Notes: generated by a model not told the origin, from the letters alone. Shown: positions 10,044 through 21,337, counted from the first letter of the stretch. The stretch is 64,000 bases of DNA from Pseudomonas panipatensis (GCF_900099785.1 NZ_FNDS01000008.1:310001-374000); one strand, 5' to 3'. Numbers and translations: made by a program.

Positions 10044-10922
10044 TCACCAGCGGCCGGAGGCTCCGCCGCCGCCGCTGGTCCCCCCGCCGCCACTGAAGCC
10101 GCCGCCCCCGCCAAGGCCACCGCCGAAACCGCCGCCCCCGCGCATGCCACCGCCGCCGCCGCGGAAGAGCATCAGCACATAGATGGCCAGGGCGAAGAAG
10201 AAGCCGATGCCGCCGTTGAGCAGCACGCGCCCGATGCCGGTGAAGAAGAACAGGCTGCCAAGGCCGGACAGAACCCCGACCAGCACGCTGTAGACCAGGA
10301 AGCGCGCCAGCTTCTGCTGGGGCAGCGGGACCGGTAGCAGGCCGCTGAGGAAGGGCACGCCCAGCGTCAGCACGAACAGCCAGGCCAGTGGATCGCCGGG
10401 CAGGTGGCTGCCGTCGTCGCCTGACGGAGCAGGCAGCGCTTCGCCGTTGATCAGCGTTTCCAGGCTGTCCACCGCGGCCTGGATGCCGCCGGCATAGTCG
10501 CCCTGCTGGAAGCGTGGCACCACCTGCTCGCGGATGATGCGCCCGGCCAGCACGTCGGTGATGGCGCCCTCCAGGCCGTAGCCGACCTCGATGCGCAGCG
10601 CGCGGTCGTCCTTGGCCACGACCAGAAGCACGCCGTCGTCGATGTTCTTGCGGCCCAGTTTCCATTGCTCGAAGGCGCGCACCGCGTATTGCTCGATGCT
10701 CTCGTCGCCGCTGCTGGGCACCAGCAGGATGGCGAGTTGCGCACCCTTGCGCTGTTCCAGCGCGGCCAACTGTTGTTCGAGTTTGGCCCGCTGCACGGCG
10801 TCGAGCGTGCCGGTGAGATCGGTGACCCGCGCGTTCAGCGCCGGCACCGCTACCTGCGCGGCCAGCGCTAGCCCGCCCCAGCACAGCAGGGCGAGCAGCA
10901 GCAGCCAGCGGCGCGGACTCAT
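10044..10922 (-). CDS. TPM-domain membrane protein (YgcG family)
   Basis: A 292-residue envelope protein. Signal peptide MSPRRWLLLLALLCWGGLALAA is followed by a TPM (Psb32/MOLO1) domain at about residues 25-160, including VTDLTGTLDAVQRAKLEQQL and LLVVAKDDRALRIEVGYGLEG. Two or three membrane helices follow (about 180-255), then a tail made almost only of Gly with Ser, Phe and Arg. The start overlaps the lemA stop by four bases, so the two are translationally coupled. lemA-ygcG pairs are widespread in bacteria; the function is not settled and may be in envelope maintenance. The glycine tail is common in this family. Confidence 0.85.
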   Translation of the reverse strand: MSPRRWLLLLALLCWGGLALAAQVAVPALNARVTDLTGTLDAVQRAKLEQQLAALEQRKGAQLAILLVPSSGDESIEQYAVRAFEQWKLGRKNIDDGVLLVVAKDDRALRIEVGYGLEGAITDVLAGRIIREQVVPRFQQGDYAGGIQAAVDSLETLINGEALPAPSGDDGSHLPGDPLAWLFVLTLGVPFLSGLLPVPLPQQKLARFLVYSVLVGVLSGLGSLFFFTGIGRVLLNGGIGFFFALAIYVLMLFRGGGGGMRGGGGFGGGLGGGGGFSGGGGTSGGGGASGRW

Positions 10923-11533
10923 TGTGCGGGTTGCGCGGGTGGCGCGCCGAAGTCGACCTTGGGCGCGCTGGAAATGGCCGCTTCGTTCTCCACGCTGAAG
11001 TTGGCCTTGGGCTGGTAGCCGAAAATCTTCGCGGTGATCGCCTGCGGGAACTGGCGGATCAGCACGTTGTAGTCCTGCACCGCCTTCACGTAACGCCCGC
11101 GGGCCACGGCGATGCGGTTCTCGGTGCCTTCGAGCTGGGTCAGCAGGTCCTTGAACAGGCTATCGGCCTTGAGCTGCGGGTAGTTCTCGGTGACCACCAG
11201 CAGGCGCGACAGCGCGGAACTGAGTTCGCCCTGGGCCTGCTGGAAGCGTTTCACCGCCGCTTCGTCGCCGAGTTGGTCGGCGTTCAGGCTGACGCTGCCG
11301 ACCCGCGCGCGGGCCTCGGTCACCTGGGTCAGCACGGCCTGCTCATGGGCGGCGTAGCCTTTCACCGTGCTGACCAGGTTGGGGATCAGGTCGGCGCGGC
11401 GCTGGTACTGGTTGAGCACTTCCGACCAGGCTGCCTTGACCTGTTCGTCGCTGGCCTGCATGGCGTTGTAGCCGCAGCCGCTGAGCAACGAAACCAGCAG
11501 GTAGCAGAATAGAAACTTGATCAGGCGGGGCAT
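10919..11533 (-). CDS. LemA family protein, predicted lipoprotein
   Basis: The 204-residue protein has a short hydrophobic N-terminus ending in the lipobox LLSGC (Cys at about 20), then GYNAMQASDEQVKAAWSEVLNQYQRRADLIPNLV, the hallmark LemA motif. The remainder is long alpha-helical. The lipobox suggests membrane attachment by lipid, while better known LemA proteins are described with one membrane helix. It is the first gene of a two-gene operon with the TPM protein (ATGA overlap). Its role is unknown; it is not the unrelated GacS kinase once called LemA. Confidence 0.88.
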   Translation of the reverse strand: MPRLIKFLFCYLLVSLLSGCGYNAMQASDEQVKAAWSEVLNQYQRRADLIPNLVSTVKGYAAHEQAVLTQVTEARARVGSVSLNADQLGDEAAVKRFQQAQGELSSALSRLLVVTENYPQLKADSLFKDLLTQLEGTENRIAVARGRYVKAVQDYNVLIRQFPQAITAKIFGYQPKANFSVENEAAISSAPKVDFGAPPAQPAQ

Positions 11534-11835
11534 GGCGAGCGCTCTTGCGGGGGCTGAACCGCCAGTCTAGCCCAGCGCGTGGCGGCGGCACCGCCGATTC
11601 AGGCGGCCGTGAGGATTCGTGGTTTGCCGGGCGTCTGCGTGCTGGCCAGCTATGGCCTGGTGCTGGCGGGAATGCTGGTGATGAAGTGGTGAGCTGGTGG
11701 GGTGAAAGCCGCGTGGTGGCGATGTAGCATCGGCGCCGGCCCTTGACCGGCGCAGCGCCGCTCGCCGCGAGCGGGCCAAGGATGGCGGCGCGAGAGCGCT
11801 GCACACTGGTCTCTTCCAACCCCTGAGAGTTCGCC
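11534..11835. other. Divergent intergenic region between lemA and the MAPEG gene
   Basis: About 300 bases without a convincing gene. It must hold promoters for both flanking genes. A TAGACT -10-like element for lemA is near its start, but I see no convincing -35. A hairpin GCGCCGG-N7-CCGGCGC (11733-11753) lies on the MAPEG side. Short open frames here show no ribosome site or family features. Confidence 0.4.
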
Positions 11836-12222
11836 ATGCCCATCGCCTTCTGGTGTGTGTTGATCGCCCTGTTCCTGCCCTATCTGGGCACTGCTATCGC
11901 CAAGTTCAGCGGTGGCGGCTTCGGCCCCAGGCAGAACCACGACCCGCGCACCTTCCTCTCCGGGCTGGAGGGCTACCGCAAGCGCGCGCACTATTTCCAA
12001 CTGAACAGCTTCGAGGTGACCCCGGCCTTCGCCATCGCCGTGCTGGTGGCCTACGTGGTCGGCAATGCCGAACCCGCGACCATCGACCGCCTGGCCATCG
12101 CCTGGATCGCCAGCCGCGTGCTCTACCTGGCCTTCTACCTCACCGACCTGGCCATCCTGCGTTCGCTGGCCTGGTTTGTCGGCATGGGGCTGATCATCGG
12201 CTTCTTCGTGATCTCCGCCTGA
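11836..12222 (+). CDS. MAPEG family integral membrane protein
   Basis: The 128 residues form four hydrophobic helices. The family pattern is seen in LPYLGTAIAKFSG and in the FEVTPAFAIAVLVAY helix, preceded by HYFQLNSFE. MAPEG proteins include microsomal glutathione transferases and eicosanoid enzymes; bacterial members of this short type have no assigned substrate. GAGAG precedes the ATG. It stands alone, with no glutathione gene beside it. Confidence 0.85.
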   Translation: MPIAFWCVLIALFLPYLGTAIAKFSGGGFGPRQNHDPRTFLSGLEGYRKRAHYFQLNSFEVTPAFAIAVLVAYVVGNAEPATIDRLAIAWIASRVLYLAFYLTDLAILRSLAWFVGMGLIIGFFVISA

Positions 12223-12347
12223 ACCGCGGCTGAACGGATGACTTGTCGCTGCGGCGGATGGCCGCAGCGAATGCCGACGGCTCTGGATCATTCAGCGGTC
12301 GCGGCGGATAATCCGCCGCTTCCGTGTCTGGCCTGCAAGAGTCACCC

Positions 12348-12806
12348 ATGAAGCTGAAGACCCTGTTCGTTCTGCTGTTGGCCGGTAGCGCCCTGGCCGG
12401 CTGTCACCGCCTCGATCCGAACTCGCCGCTGGCCAAGCGCCAGGCGATCTTCAAGCAGATGCTGCACGCCAGCGAAGACATGGGTGGCATGCTGCGCGGG
12501 CGCCTAGTGTTCGACGCCGACAAGTTCCGTAGCGACTCGCTCAAACTCAACGAACTGGCGAGCCAGCCCTGGCAGTACTTCCCCACCGCCAAGCCGGCCG
12601 ACGAGGGCGGCGATACCCGCGCCAGGGAAGAAGTCTGGCAGCGCCAACTGGAGTTCCAGGCTGACGCCAAGACCTTCCAGCAGACGGTCGCCGCCCTGGA
12701 AGCCAATACCCGCCAGGCCACGCCGACCGCCGATGGCGTGCGCAAGGACCTCGCCGCGGTGGAAGACGCCTGCGAAGCCTGCCACAAGAAATTCCGCGCG
12801 CTCTGA
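12348..12806 (+). CDS. Lipoprotein c'-type cytochrome (class II cytochrome c)
   Basis: The 152-residue exported haem protein. The signal MKLKTLFVLLLAGSALAGC is a lipobox signal with Cys19 as lipidation site. A four-helix-bundle-like region follows, and the single haem-binding CEACH (Cys142, Cys145, His146) sits ten residues from the C-terminus, as in cytochrome c' and c-556. The upstream ATG at 12324 would add eight residues before a good signal peptide, so 12348 is preferred. Cytochromes c' bind NO or carry electrons; which applies here is unknown. The usual soluble family member has a cleaved signal, so the lipid anchor is of interest. Confidence 0.85.
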   Translation: MKLKTLFVLLLAGSALAGCHRLDPNSPLAKRQAIFKQMLHASEDMGGMLRGRLVFDADKFRSDSLKLNELASQPWQYFPTAKPADEGGDTRAREEVWQRQLEFQADAKTFQQTVAALEANTRQATPTADGVRKDLAAVEDACEACHKKFRAL

Positions 12807-12810
12807 GTCA

Positions 12811-12831
12811 GACCGGGCGCGCCGGCCGGTC
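12811..12831. terminator. Hairpin between convergent cytochrome and phosphoesterase genes
   Basis: GACCGG-N9-CCGGTC lies in the 33-base gap between two convergent genes. It has no T tract and is only a weak candidate for bidirectional 3' end formation. Confidence 0.3.
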
Positions 12832-12839
12832 GCCAACCG

Positions 12840-13583
12840 CTAAAGCTCGATGATCCGCCACGGATCGAAGCCCCCGCTCTCACCCGGGTAGCCGCCCGGG
12901 TTGGCCACCACGCGGCCGCGACCGATGCGGTAGTCCAGTGCATCGTGCACGTGGCCGTGTATCCACAGATCACACTGCGCGACCAACTCTTCCAGGTCCG
13001 AGGCGAAGGCCGGTGACAGGCTGTCGCCGACGTACTGCGGCGGAATCGAACGCGCGCTGGGGGCGTGGTGGCTGACCACCAGGGTCGGCCCGGCGAAGGG
13101 CTCGGCCAGACGTGCCGCCAGCCAGTCGCGCGAGGCCTGGAATAGCTGACGGCTCAGCGCCGGGGTGAAGGGCGCGGCGAAGTAGTCCACGCAACTGAAG
13201 TCCGGCATCAGCCGCTGCGCGCGCTCCAGGGTCAGGGCGAGCCTTTCTTCGCCATACAGATGGAAATCGGTCCACAGGGTGGCGCCGAGGATGCGCACGC
13301 CGTCGATCAGCACCTCGTCGTTTTCCAGGAAGTGGATGTCCAGGGCGCGGGCCAGGTTGCGCATGGCCTGGGTCAGCTCCGCCAGGTCCGAGTCGTAGAA
13401 CTCATGGTTGCCGGCCACGTAGACCACTGGTGTGTCGGCGAAGGTCTCGCGCGCCCAATGCAAGCCCTGCAGGTGTTCGTGGATGTCGCCGGCCAGCACC
13501 ACCAGGTCGGCCTCGACCTCGGGCAGCTCGCGGCGGCCAGCGAAATGTTCATGGTGCAGGTCGGAGAGAACACGGATGCGCAT
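12840..13583 (-). CDS. Calcineurin-like metallophosphoesterase
   Basis: The 247-residue protein has all the metal-binding motifs in order: DLH at residues 8-10, GDIHEH with Asp33, GNHE at 58-61, SHH in the middle of the C-terminal half (VVSHHAPS) and GHVH near the end. It has no signal peptide, so it is cytoplasmic. Members cleave phosphomonoesters or phosphodiesters including cyclic nucleotides; the substrate cannot be told from sequence. It converges with the cytochrome gene and is divergent from the flavocytochrome gene. Confidence 0.9.
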   Translation of the reverse strand: MRIRVLSDLHHEHFAGRRELPEVEADLVVLAGDIHEHLQGLHWARETFADTPVVYVAGNHEFYDSDLAELTQAMRNLARALDIHFLENDEVLIDGVRILGATLWTDFHLYGEERLALTLERAQRLMPDFSCVDYFAAPFTPALSRQLFQASRDWLAARLAEPFAGPTLVVSHHAPSARSIPPQYVGDSLSPAFASDLEELVAQCDLWIHGHVHDALDYRIGRGRVVANPGGYPGESGGFDPWRIIEL

Positions 13584-13759
13584 GGCGGCTCTGGCAACTG
13601 GGAGAGGCTTGCATTGTGTGCCCGCGCGCCCGCGTTTGCCCAGCTTTTGACCTGTGTCATGGCGACTGGGATCAGCCGGGCAAACCCCTGCGCAGTTCAG
13701 GGATGATTGAGCGGAGCCAGCAGGCTCGGTCCCATGACTGCTACGTCCAGGGAGGCATC

Positions 13760-15061
13760 ATGAAACTCGTGTGGGGTGTTCTAGCAAGCGTACTGGCGCT
13801 GTTCGGCCTGGCGCTGTTCCTCGACCCGCCGGCGACGCTGGATATCTGGGTGCTGCGTCGTCAGGCCATTCTCTTCAGCGGTGTCGCCGCCTTTGCCCTG
13901 ATGTCGCTGATCATGTTGCTGGCGGTGCGCCCCGGGTGGCTGGAACGGCCCCTCGGCGGGCTGGACAAGATGTACCGCGCGCACAAGTGGGCCGGCATCC
14001 TGGCCATTTCGCTGAGCCTGGCGCATTACCTGCTGAAGCTGTCCGGCCCGCTGCTCGCCGAGCTGTTCGGCAAGCCGCTGAAGGGCCCGCGCGCGGGAAC
14101 CTTCCTCGATGTGTTCCGTGGCTCGGCCAAGGAGCTTGGCGAATGGTCGGTCTGGCTGCTCGGCGGCATGTTGCTGCTGACCCTCTGGCAGCGCTTTCCC
14201 TACCACGTCTGGCGCTATGTGCATAAGGTGCTGGCGCTGGTCTATCTGCTTCTGGCTTTCCATTCGCTGGTGTTGGCCCCGGCGCACTACTGGACTCAGC
14301 CGGTCGGCTGGCTGCTGGCCTTGTGCGCGGCCGTGGGCTCGGTGTGCGCGCTCATTGCCCTGAGCGGTCGAATCGGCCGACGCCGCACCTACAGTGGCGT
14401 GGTGGTTGCGCTGGAGCGTCCCGGCGAACGCATGCTCGAAGTGACCTGTCGCCTGCAGGGAGCTTGGCGGCATCGTGCCGGCCAGTTCGCTTTCCTCACC
14501 AGCGACCGCCTGGAAGGCCAGCATCCCTTCAGTATTTCCAGCGCCGACCAGGGCAACGGCGAAGTGCGCTTCAGCATCAAGGCCCTGGGCGACTACACAC
14601 AGCGCCTGCAGGATGGCTTGCGGGTCGGCGACCCGGTGACGGTCGAAGGCCCCTATGGCTGCTTTGACTTCCGCCGCGGTGGCGAGCGCCAGGTGTGGAT
14701 CGCCGGCGGCATCGGCATCACGCCCTTCCTCGCCTGGCTGGAGTCGCTGCGGGGCAACCCACGGGACTGCCCGGACGTGGCGCTGCACTATTGTGTGCGC
14801 AAACCTTCCGATGCCATCTATGCCGGGCGCTTGCGCGAACTCTGCGACGGGCTCCCGAGTATCGAGCTGAAGGTGCATTACAGCGAGGAAGACGGTTACC
14901 TGGTGGCCGATGACCTGGGGCTGGCGCCGGACGCCAATGGCCGTTGGCCGAGCCTGTGGTTCTGCGGCCCGCAGGGCCTGGCGGATCTGCTGCGCCGCGA
15001 CCTCGGCCGGCTTGGCATGCCGCTGCGCGATTTCCACCAAGAAGCCTTCCACATGCGCTGA
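13760..15061 (+). CDS. Ferric-reductase-like flavocytochrome with FAD/NAD(P)H domain
   Basis: The 433-residue membrane oxidoreductase. The N-terminal half has about six helices with the ferric reductase/NOX haem histidines: H75 (AHKWAG), H89 (LAHYLL), H155 (VHKVLAL) and H168 (AFHSLV). The C-terminal half is a ferredoxin-NADP reductase module: HPFSIS at 255-260 for FAD, GPYGCFDF, then GGIGITPFL and WFCGPQGL for nicotinamide. It should pass electrons from NAD(P)H through FAD and haem across the membrane to iron or another periplasmic acceptor. GGAGG precedes ATG 13760; the longer in-frame start upstream is rejected. Its stop is 3 bases from the ligB stop. Confidence 0.9.
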   Translation: MKLVWGVLASVLALFGLALFLDPPATLDIWVLRRQAILFSGVAAFALMSLIMLLAVRPGWLERPLGGLDKMYRAHKWAGILAISLSLAHYLLKLSGPLLAELFGKPLKGPRAGTFLDVFRGSAKELGEWSVWLLGGMLLLTLWQRFPYHVWRYVHKVLALVYLLLAFHSLVLAPAHYWTQPVGWLLALCAAVGSVCALIALSGRIGRRRTYSGVVVALERPGERMLEVTCRLQGAWRHRAGQFAFLTSDRLEGQHPFSISSADQGNGEVRFSIKALGDYTQRLQDGLRVGDPVTVEGPYGCFDFRRGGERQVWIAGGIGITPFLAWLESLRGNPRDCPDVALHYCVRKPSDAIYAGRLRELCDGLPSIELKVHYSEEDGYLVADDLGLAPDANGRWPSLWFCGPQGLADLLRRDLGRLGMPLRDFHQEAFHMR

Positions 15062-15064
15062 GGC

Positions 15065-16813
<1,749 letters not shown>

Positions 16814-16832
16814 TCAGCGGATGCGCAAACGA

Positions 16833-16858
16833 AAAAGCCCCGCCGAAGCGGGGCTTTT
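16833..16858. terminator. Bidirectional Rho-independent terminator downstream of metK
   Basis: AAAAGCCCCG-N6-CGGGGCTTTT, a 10-bp stem with A/T flanks, stands just after the metK stop and upstream of ligB. It stops metK transcription on the minus strand. Confidence 0.9.
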
Positions 16859-16874
16859 CCTGTCGCGTGGAACC

Positions 16875-18065
16875 TTACAGACCAGCGGCCTCACGCAGGG
16901 CGGCGGCCTTGTCGGTGCGCTCCCAGGTGAAGGTGGTGAAGGTGTCGCCGTCCACGGTCAGCTCGTACGGGGTGCGGCCGAAGTGGCCGTAGGCCGCGGT
17001 CGGCTGGTACATCGGGTGCAGCAGGTCGAGCATCTTGGTGATCGCGTACGGACGCAGGTCGAAGTGCTCGCGGACCAGTTGGATGATCTTGTCGTCGCCG
17101 ATCTTGCCGGTGCCGAAGGTGTTCAGCGAGATGGAGGTCGGCTGGGCCACGCCGATGGCGTAGGAGACCTGGATCTCGCAGCGCTCGGCCAGGCCGGCGG
17201 CGACGATGTTCTTGGCCACGTAACGGCCGGCGTAGGCCGCCGAACGGTCGACCTTGGACGGGTCCTTGCCGGAGAAGGCGCCGCCGCCGTGACGGGCCAT
17301 GCCGCCGTAGGAGTCGACGATGATCTTGCGTCCGGTCAGGCCGCAGTCGCCCACCGGGCCGCCGATCACGAAGTTACCGGTCGGGTTGATGTGGAACTGG
17401 GTGTCCTTGTGCAGCAGCTCGGCCGGCAGCACGTGCTTGATGATCAGCTCCATCACGCCTTCGCGGATGTCGACATAGGACACGTCCGGGTTGTGCTGGG
17501 TGGACAGCACCACGGCGTCGATGCCGACGACCTTGCCGTTTTCGTAGCGGCAGGTGACCTGGGACTTGGCGTCCGGGCGCAGCCACGGCAGCAGGCCGGA
17601 CTTGCGCGCTTCGGCCTGGCGCTCGACCAGGCGGTGGGAGAAGCAGATCGGCGCCGGCATCAGCACGTCGGTTTCGTTGCTCGCGTAGCCGAACATCAGG
17701 CCCTGGTCGCCAGCGCCCTGGTCTTCCGGCTTGGCGCGGTCGACGCCCTGGTTGATGTCCACCGACTGCTTGCCGATGATGTTGATGACGCCGCAGGTGG
17801 CGCCGTCGAAGCCGACGTCGGAGCTGTTGTAGCCGATGTCGATGATGACCTTGCGCACCAGCTCTTCGAGGTCGACCCAGGCCGAGGTGGTGACTTCGCC
17901 GGCGATGATGGCGACGCCGGTCTTCACCAGGGTCTCGCAGGCCACGCGGGCGTATTTGTCCTTGGCGATGATGGCGTCCAGCACCGCATCGGAAATCTGG
18001 TCCGCGATCTTGTCCGGATGGCCTTCGGATACGGATTCAGAAGTGAAAAGAGAGTATTCGCTCAT
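16875..18065 (-). CDS. metK: S-adenosylmethionine synthetase
   Basis: Makes S-adenosylmethionine from methionine and ATP. The 396 residues begin [23 protein letters not shown] and include the two family signatures: [12 protein letters not shown], and [19 protein letters not shown] around residue 260-280. It lies 16 bases downstream of the ArsR-methyltransferase regulator on the same strand and is almost certainly in its operon, so SAM synthesis is under that regulator's control. A strong terminator follows. Confidence 0.98.
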   Translation of the reverse strand: MSEYSLFTSESVSEGHPDKIADQISDAVLDAIIAKDKYARVACETLVKTGVAIIAGEVTTSAWVDLEELVRKVIIDIGYNSSDVGFDGATCGVINIIGKQSVDINQGVDRAKPEDQGAGDQGLMFGYASNETDVLMPAPICFSHRLVERQAEARKSGLLPWLRPDAKSQVTCRYENGKVVGIDAVVLSTQHNPDVSYVDIREGVMELIIKHVLPAELLHKDTQFHINPTGNFVIGGPVGDCGLTGRKIIVDSYGGMARHGGGAFSGKDPSKVDRSAAYAGRYVAKNIVAAGLAERCEIQVSYAIGVAQPTSISLNTFGTGKIGDDKIIQLVREHFDLRPYAITKMLDLLHPMYQPTAAYGHFGRTPYELTVDGDTFTTFTWERTDKAAALREAAGL

Positions 18066-18081
18066 CTAACGGTTCCTATCA

Positions 18082-19083
18082 TTACCGGTGGGTGAGGACG
18101 CTTCGCGAATCCGGTTTGGCGAAATGCCGTACCTGGATCTGAAAGCCATTACGTAAACCAATGTACAAACTTTCGCCGGGGGCGAGCCCCGCGGCATCGG
18201 CCCAATGGGCCAGATCGTCCTGTTCGAAGCCCAGCCAGAGATCGCCGCAGGCATCCCGCGCCCAACTCTGGTCGTGGCTGCACAGCTCGGTCACCAGCAG
18301 GCTGCCGCCTGGCCGTACCAGGCGCGCCAACTGGCGCAGGGCGTCGGCCGGCGCGGCGAAATGGTGCAGGACCATGTTCAACACCACGCAGTCGGCGGGC
18401 TCGGCGCTGTCCTGCAGGGCATCGGCCAGGTCCAGCCGGACGTTGCCGAGGCCTTCGTCCTGGCAGCGCTGACGGGCCAGCTCCAGCATGGCCGCGCTGT
18501 TGTCCAGCGCGGTGACCTGACTGAAGCGCCGGGCCAGCTCGGGGAGGAAACCACCGTCGCCGGGACCGACTTCCAGCGCCGTGGCGCCGGGGGCGAAGCT
18601 CAGTGCATCGAGCAACGCCAGAACACTTTCACGGTATTGCGGCAGTCCTGCGATCAGGTCCTGCTGCGCCTGGAACTTCTCCGCACTGCGGGCGAAGTAA
18701 TCGCGGCTCACCGCGGCGCGCTGGGCATGCACCGCAGCCACGCGCGCGGCGACATCCGCGGGCAGCTCCAGCTCATCCACTTCCGCCAGCAGCGCGCCAT
18801 GCAGCTTGCCACCCAGGCTGTCGCCCTGCGGCAGGGCGCGGCGGTAGAAGATCGCATTGCCCTCGCGGCGCGTCGCCACCAGGCCGGCCTGGGCCAGGAC
18901 CTTCAGGTGGTGGCTCATGCCCGACTGGCGGATGGCGAAAATCTGCGCCAGCTCCAGGACGCCGAACGAATCGTTGGCCAGCACGCGCAGCACGTTCAGG
19001 CGCAGCGGATCGCCGCCGGCCTTGCATAGCGCGGCCAGCTCGTCGCAGGCGTCGTGGCGGATCTGTGGCAGGCGCAGGCTCAT
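18082..19083 (-). CDS. sahR: ArsR-type HTH fused to a SAM-methyltransferase-like domain (SahR-type SAM-cycle repressor)
   Basis: The 333-residue two-domain regulator. An ArsR winged helix lies at about residues 25-85 (LAQIFAIRQSGMSHHLKVLA, then the wing REGNAIFYRRA). It lacks the Cys metal-binding motif of metal-responsive ArsR proteins. From about 130 it is a class I methyltransferase fold with the nucleoside loop EVGPGDGGF at 171-179. This architecture is that of SahR, a repressor known to bind SAH through its methylase-like domain and release metK, ahcY, metF and related genes. It sits directly before metK, and a perfect 18-bp palindrome 45 bases upstream of its start is the likely autoregulatory operator. 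The symbol is assigned from architecture and context, not from a direct match. Confidence 0.82.
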   Translation of the reverse strand: MSLRLPQIRHDACDELAALCKAGGDPLRLNVLRVLANDSFGVLELAQIFAIRQSGMSHHLKVLAQAGLVATRREGNAIFYRRALPQGDSLGGKLHGALLAEVDELELPADVAARVAAVHAQRAAVSRDYFARSAEKFQAQQDLIAGLPQYRESVLALLDALSFAPGATALEVGPGDGGFLPELARRFSQVTALDNSAAMLELARQRCQDEGLGNVRLDLADALQDSAEPADCVVLNMVLHHFAAPADALRQLARLVRPGGSLLVTELCSHDQSWARDACGDLWLGFEQDDLAHWADAAGLAPGESLYIGLRNGFQIQVRHFAKPDSRSVLTHR

Positions 19084-19127
19084 AGGGCGCGGAGTCTAGT
19101 CGCCACCATCGGTCGCGGCAACCTCTG

Positions 19128-19145
19128 TATCAAAAAGTTTTGATA
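19128..19145. promoter_or_regulatory. Perfect 18-bp palindrome, candidate SahR operator
   Basis: TATCAAAA-AG-TTTTGATA is a perfect 8+8 inverted repeat in the 240-base divergent gap between the regulator-metK unit and tktA. Its length and symmetry suit an ArsR-family dimer. It is AT-rich in a GC-rich region. Position favours autoregulation of sahR-metK, and it could also affect tktA. Confidence 0.7.
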
Positions 19146-19323
19146 TTGGCGACGGAGTGTCGTCCCCGATCGGTCCTCCAGGGGGTGTTGCGCGTCGCGG
19201 GAAACCGGCGCTGTCGCACCCGCTGTCGATCTGTCATTGCCCCGCGATGGCCGGCTGGGCGAAAATGGCCGCCTTTTTTCATCCCTTCGTCTAATCGAAG
19301 CAGCACCCGCAGGAGATTCAGCG

Positions 19324-21321
19324 ATGCCCAGCCGTCGTGAGCGTGCCAATGCCATCCGCGCACTGAGCATGGATGCCGTGCAGAAAGCCAACAGCGGCCA
19401 CCCCGGTGCCCCCATGGGCATGGCGGATATCGCCGAAGTGCTCTGGCGTGACTACCTCAAGCACAACCCGGGCAACCCGCAGTGGGCCGACCGTGACCGC
19501 TTCGTGCTGTCCAACGGTCACGGCTCGATGCTGATTTACTCGCTGCTGCACCTGACCGGTTACGACCTGTCCATCGACGACCTGAAGAACTTCCGCCAGC
19601 TCCATTCGCGCACCCCGGGCCACCCGGAGTACGGCTACACCGCCGGCATCGAGACCACCACCGGCCCGCTCGGCCAAGGCATCGCCAACGCCGTCGGCAT
19701 GGCCCTGGCGGAGAAAGTGCTGGCCGCCCAGTTCAACCGTGACGGGCACAAGGTCGTTGACCACTACACCTACGCCTTCCTCGGCGACGGCTGCATGATG
19801 GAGGGCATCTCCCATGAAGTCGCCTCGCTGGCCGGTACCCTGCGCCTGAACAAGCTGGTCGCCTTCTACGACGACAACGGCATCTCCATCGACGGCGAAG
19901 TCCACGGCTGGTTCACCGACGACACGCCGAAGCGCTTCGAAGCCTACGGCTGGCAGGTGATCCGCAATGTCGACGGGCATGATGCCGACGAGATCAAGAC
20001 CGCCATCGACACCGCGCGCAAGAGCGACCGTCCGACCCTGATCTGCTGCAAGACCGTGATCGGCTTCGGCTCGCCGAACAAGCAGGGCAAGGAAGAGTGC
20101 CACGGCGCGCCGCTGGGCAATGACGAGATTGCTGCCACCCGCGCCGCCCTGGGCTGGAACCACGCCCCCTTCGACATCCCGTCCGACATCTATGCCGAGT
20201 GGAACGCCAAGGAAGCCGGCGCCAGCCGCGAGGCCGAGTGGAACCAGCGCTTCGCCGCCTACCAGGCCGCCCATCCGCAACTGGCCGCCGAATTCCAGCG
20301 CCGCATCAAGGGCGAACTGCCGGCTGACTTCGCTCAGCAGGCCGCCGCCTACGTCGCCGATGTCGCCGCCAAGGGCGAGACCATCGCCAGCCGCAAGGCC
20401 AGCCAGAACGCGCTGAACGCCTTCGGCCCGCTGCTGCCGGAGCTGCTCGGCGGCTCCGCCGACCTGGCCGGCTCCAACCTGACCCTGTGGAAAGGCTGCA
20501 AGGGCGTGTCCCCGGAAGACGCTTCCGGCAACTACGTGTTCTACGGCGTCCGCGAATTCGGCATGAGCGCCATCATGAACGGCGTGGCCCTGCACGGCGG
20601 CTTCATTCCCTACGGCGCGACCTTCCTGATCTTCATGGAATACGCGCGTAACGCGGTGCGCATGTCCGCGCTGATGAAGCAGCGGGTGCTCTACGTGTTC
20701 ACCCACGACTCCATCGGCCTCGGCGAAGACGGCCCGACCCACCAGCCGATCGAGCAACTGGCCAGCCTGCGCCTGACCCCGAACCTGGACACCTGGCGCC
20801 CGGCCGACGCGGTCGAGTCGGCGGTGGCCTGGAAATACGCCATCGAGCGCAATGACGGCCCCTCGGCGCTGATCTTCAGCCGCCAGAACCTGCCGCACCA
20901 GGCGCGCGACGCCGAACAACTGGGCAACGTCGCCCGTGGCGGCTACGTGCTCAAGGACTGCGCCGGCGAGCCGGAGCTGATCCTGATCGCCACCGGCTCC
21001 GAAGTCGGCCTGGCCGTGCAGGCCTACGACAAACTCAGCGCCGAAGGCCGCAAGGTGCGTGTGGTATCCATGCCGTCGACCAGCGTCTTCGACCAGCAGG
21101 ACGCCGGCTACAAGCAGGCCGTGCTGCCGGTACAGGTTGGCGCGCGCATCGCCATCGAGGCCGCGCACGCCGACTACTGGTACAAGTACGTGGGCCTGGA
21201 AGGCCGCGTGATCGGCATGACCAGCTTCGGCGAGTCGGCGCCGGCCGCCGCGCTCTTCGAGCATTTCGGCTTCACCGTCGAGAACATCCTGGAAGTCGCC
21301 GCCGAGCTGCTCGACGCCTGA
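19324..21321 (+). CDS. tktA: Transketolase
   Basis: Thiamine-diphosphate enzyme that moves two-carbon units between sugar phosphates in the pentose phosphate pathway and supplies erythrose-4-phosphate. The 665 residues begin [20 protein letters not shown], and [10 protein letters not shown], the ThDP motif [18 protein letters not shown]...N and the C-terminal [18 protein letters not shown] are all present. CAGGAG precedes ATG 19324; the longer frame reaching 19237 has no support. It heads a run of central carbon genes with epd, pgk and fbaA. Confidence 0.98.
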   Translation: MPSRRERANAIRALSMDAVQKANSGHPGAPMGMADIAEVLWRDYLKHNPGNPQWADRDRFVLSNGHGSMLIYSLLHLTGYDLSIDDLKNFRQLHSRTPGHPEYGYTAGIETTTGPLGQGIANAVGMALAEKVLAAQFNRDGHKVVDHYTYAFLGDGCMMEGISHEVASLAGTLRLNKLVAFYDDNGISIDGEVHGWFTDDTPKRFEAYGWQVIRNVDGHDADEIKTAIDTARKSDRPTLICCKTVIGFGSPNKQGKEECHGAPLGNDEIAATRAALGWNHAPFDIPSDIYAEWNAKEAGASREAEWNQRFAAYQAAHPQLAAEFQRRIKGELPADFAQQAAAYVADVAAKGETIASRKASQNALNAFGPLLPELLGGSADLAGSNLTLWKGCKGVSPEDASGNYVFYGVREFGMSAIMNGVALHGGFIPYGATFLIFMEYARNAVRMSALMKQRVLYVFTHDSIGLGEDGPTHQPIEQLASLRLTPNLDTWRPADAVESAVAWKYAIERNDGPSALIFSRQNLPHQARDAEQLGNVARGGYVLKDCAGEPELILIATGSEVGLAVQAYDKLSAEGRKVRVVSMPSTSVFDQQDAGYKQAVLPVQVGARIAIEAAHADYWYKYVGLEGRVIGMTSFGESAPAAALFEHFGFTVENILEVAAELLDA

Positions 21322-21337
21322 CCTCCAGGGTAGAACC

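Noticed and set aside
11650..12291. 213-codon minus-strand frame over the MAPEG gene
   Set aside because: Antisense shadow of the MAPEG coding region, with no ribosome site.
18066..18082. SAM riboswitch upstream of metK
   Set aside because: The gap to the regulator stop is only 16 bases, too short for any SAM aptamer. Control is more likely by the upstream regulator.
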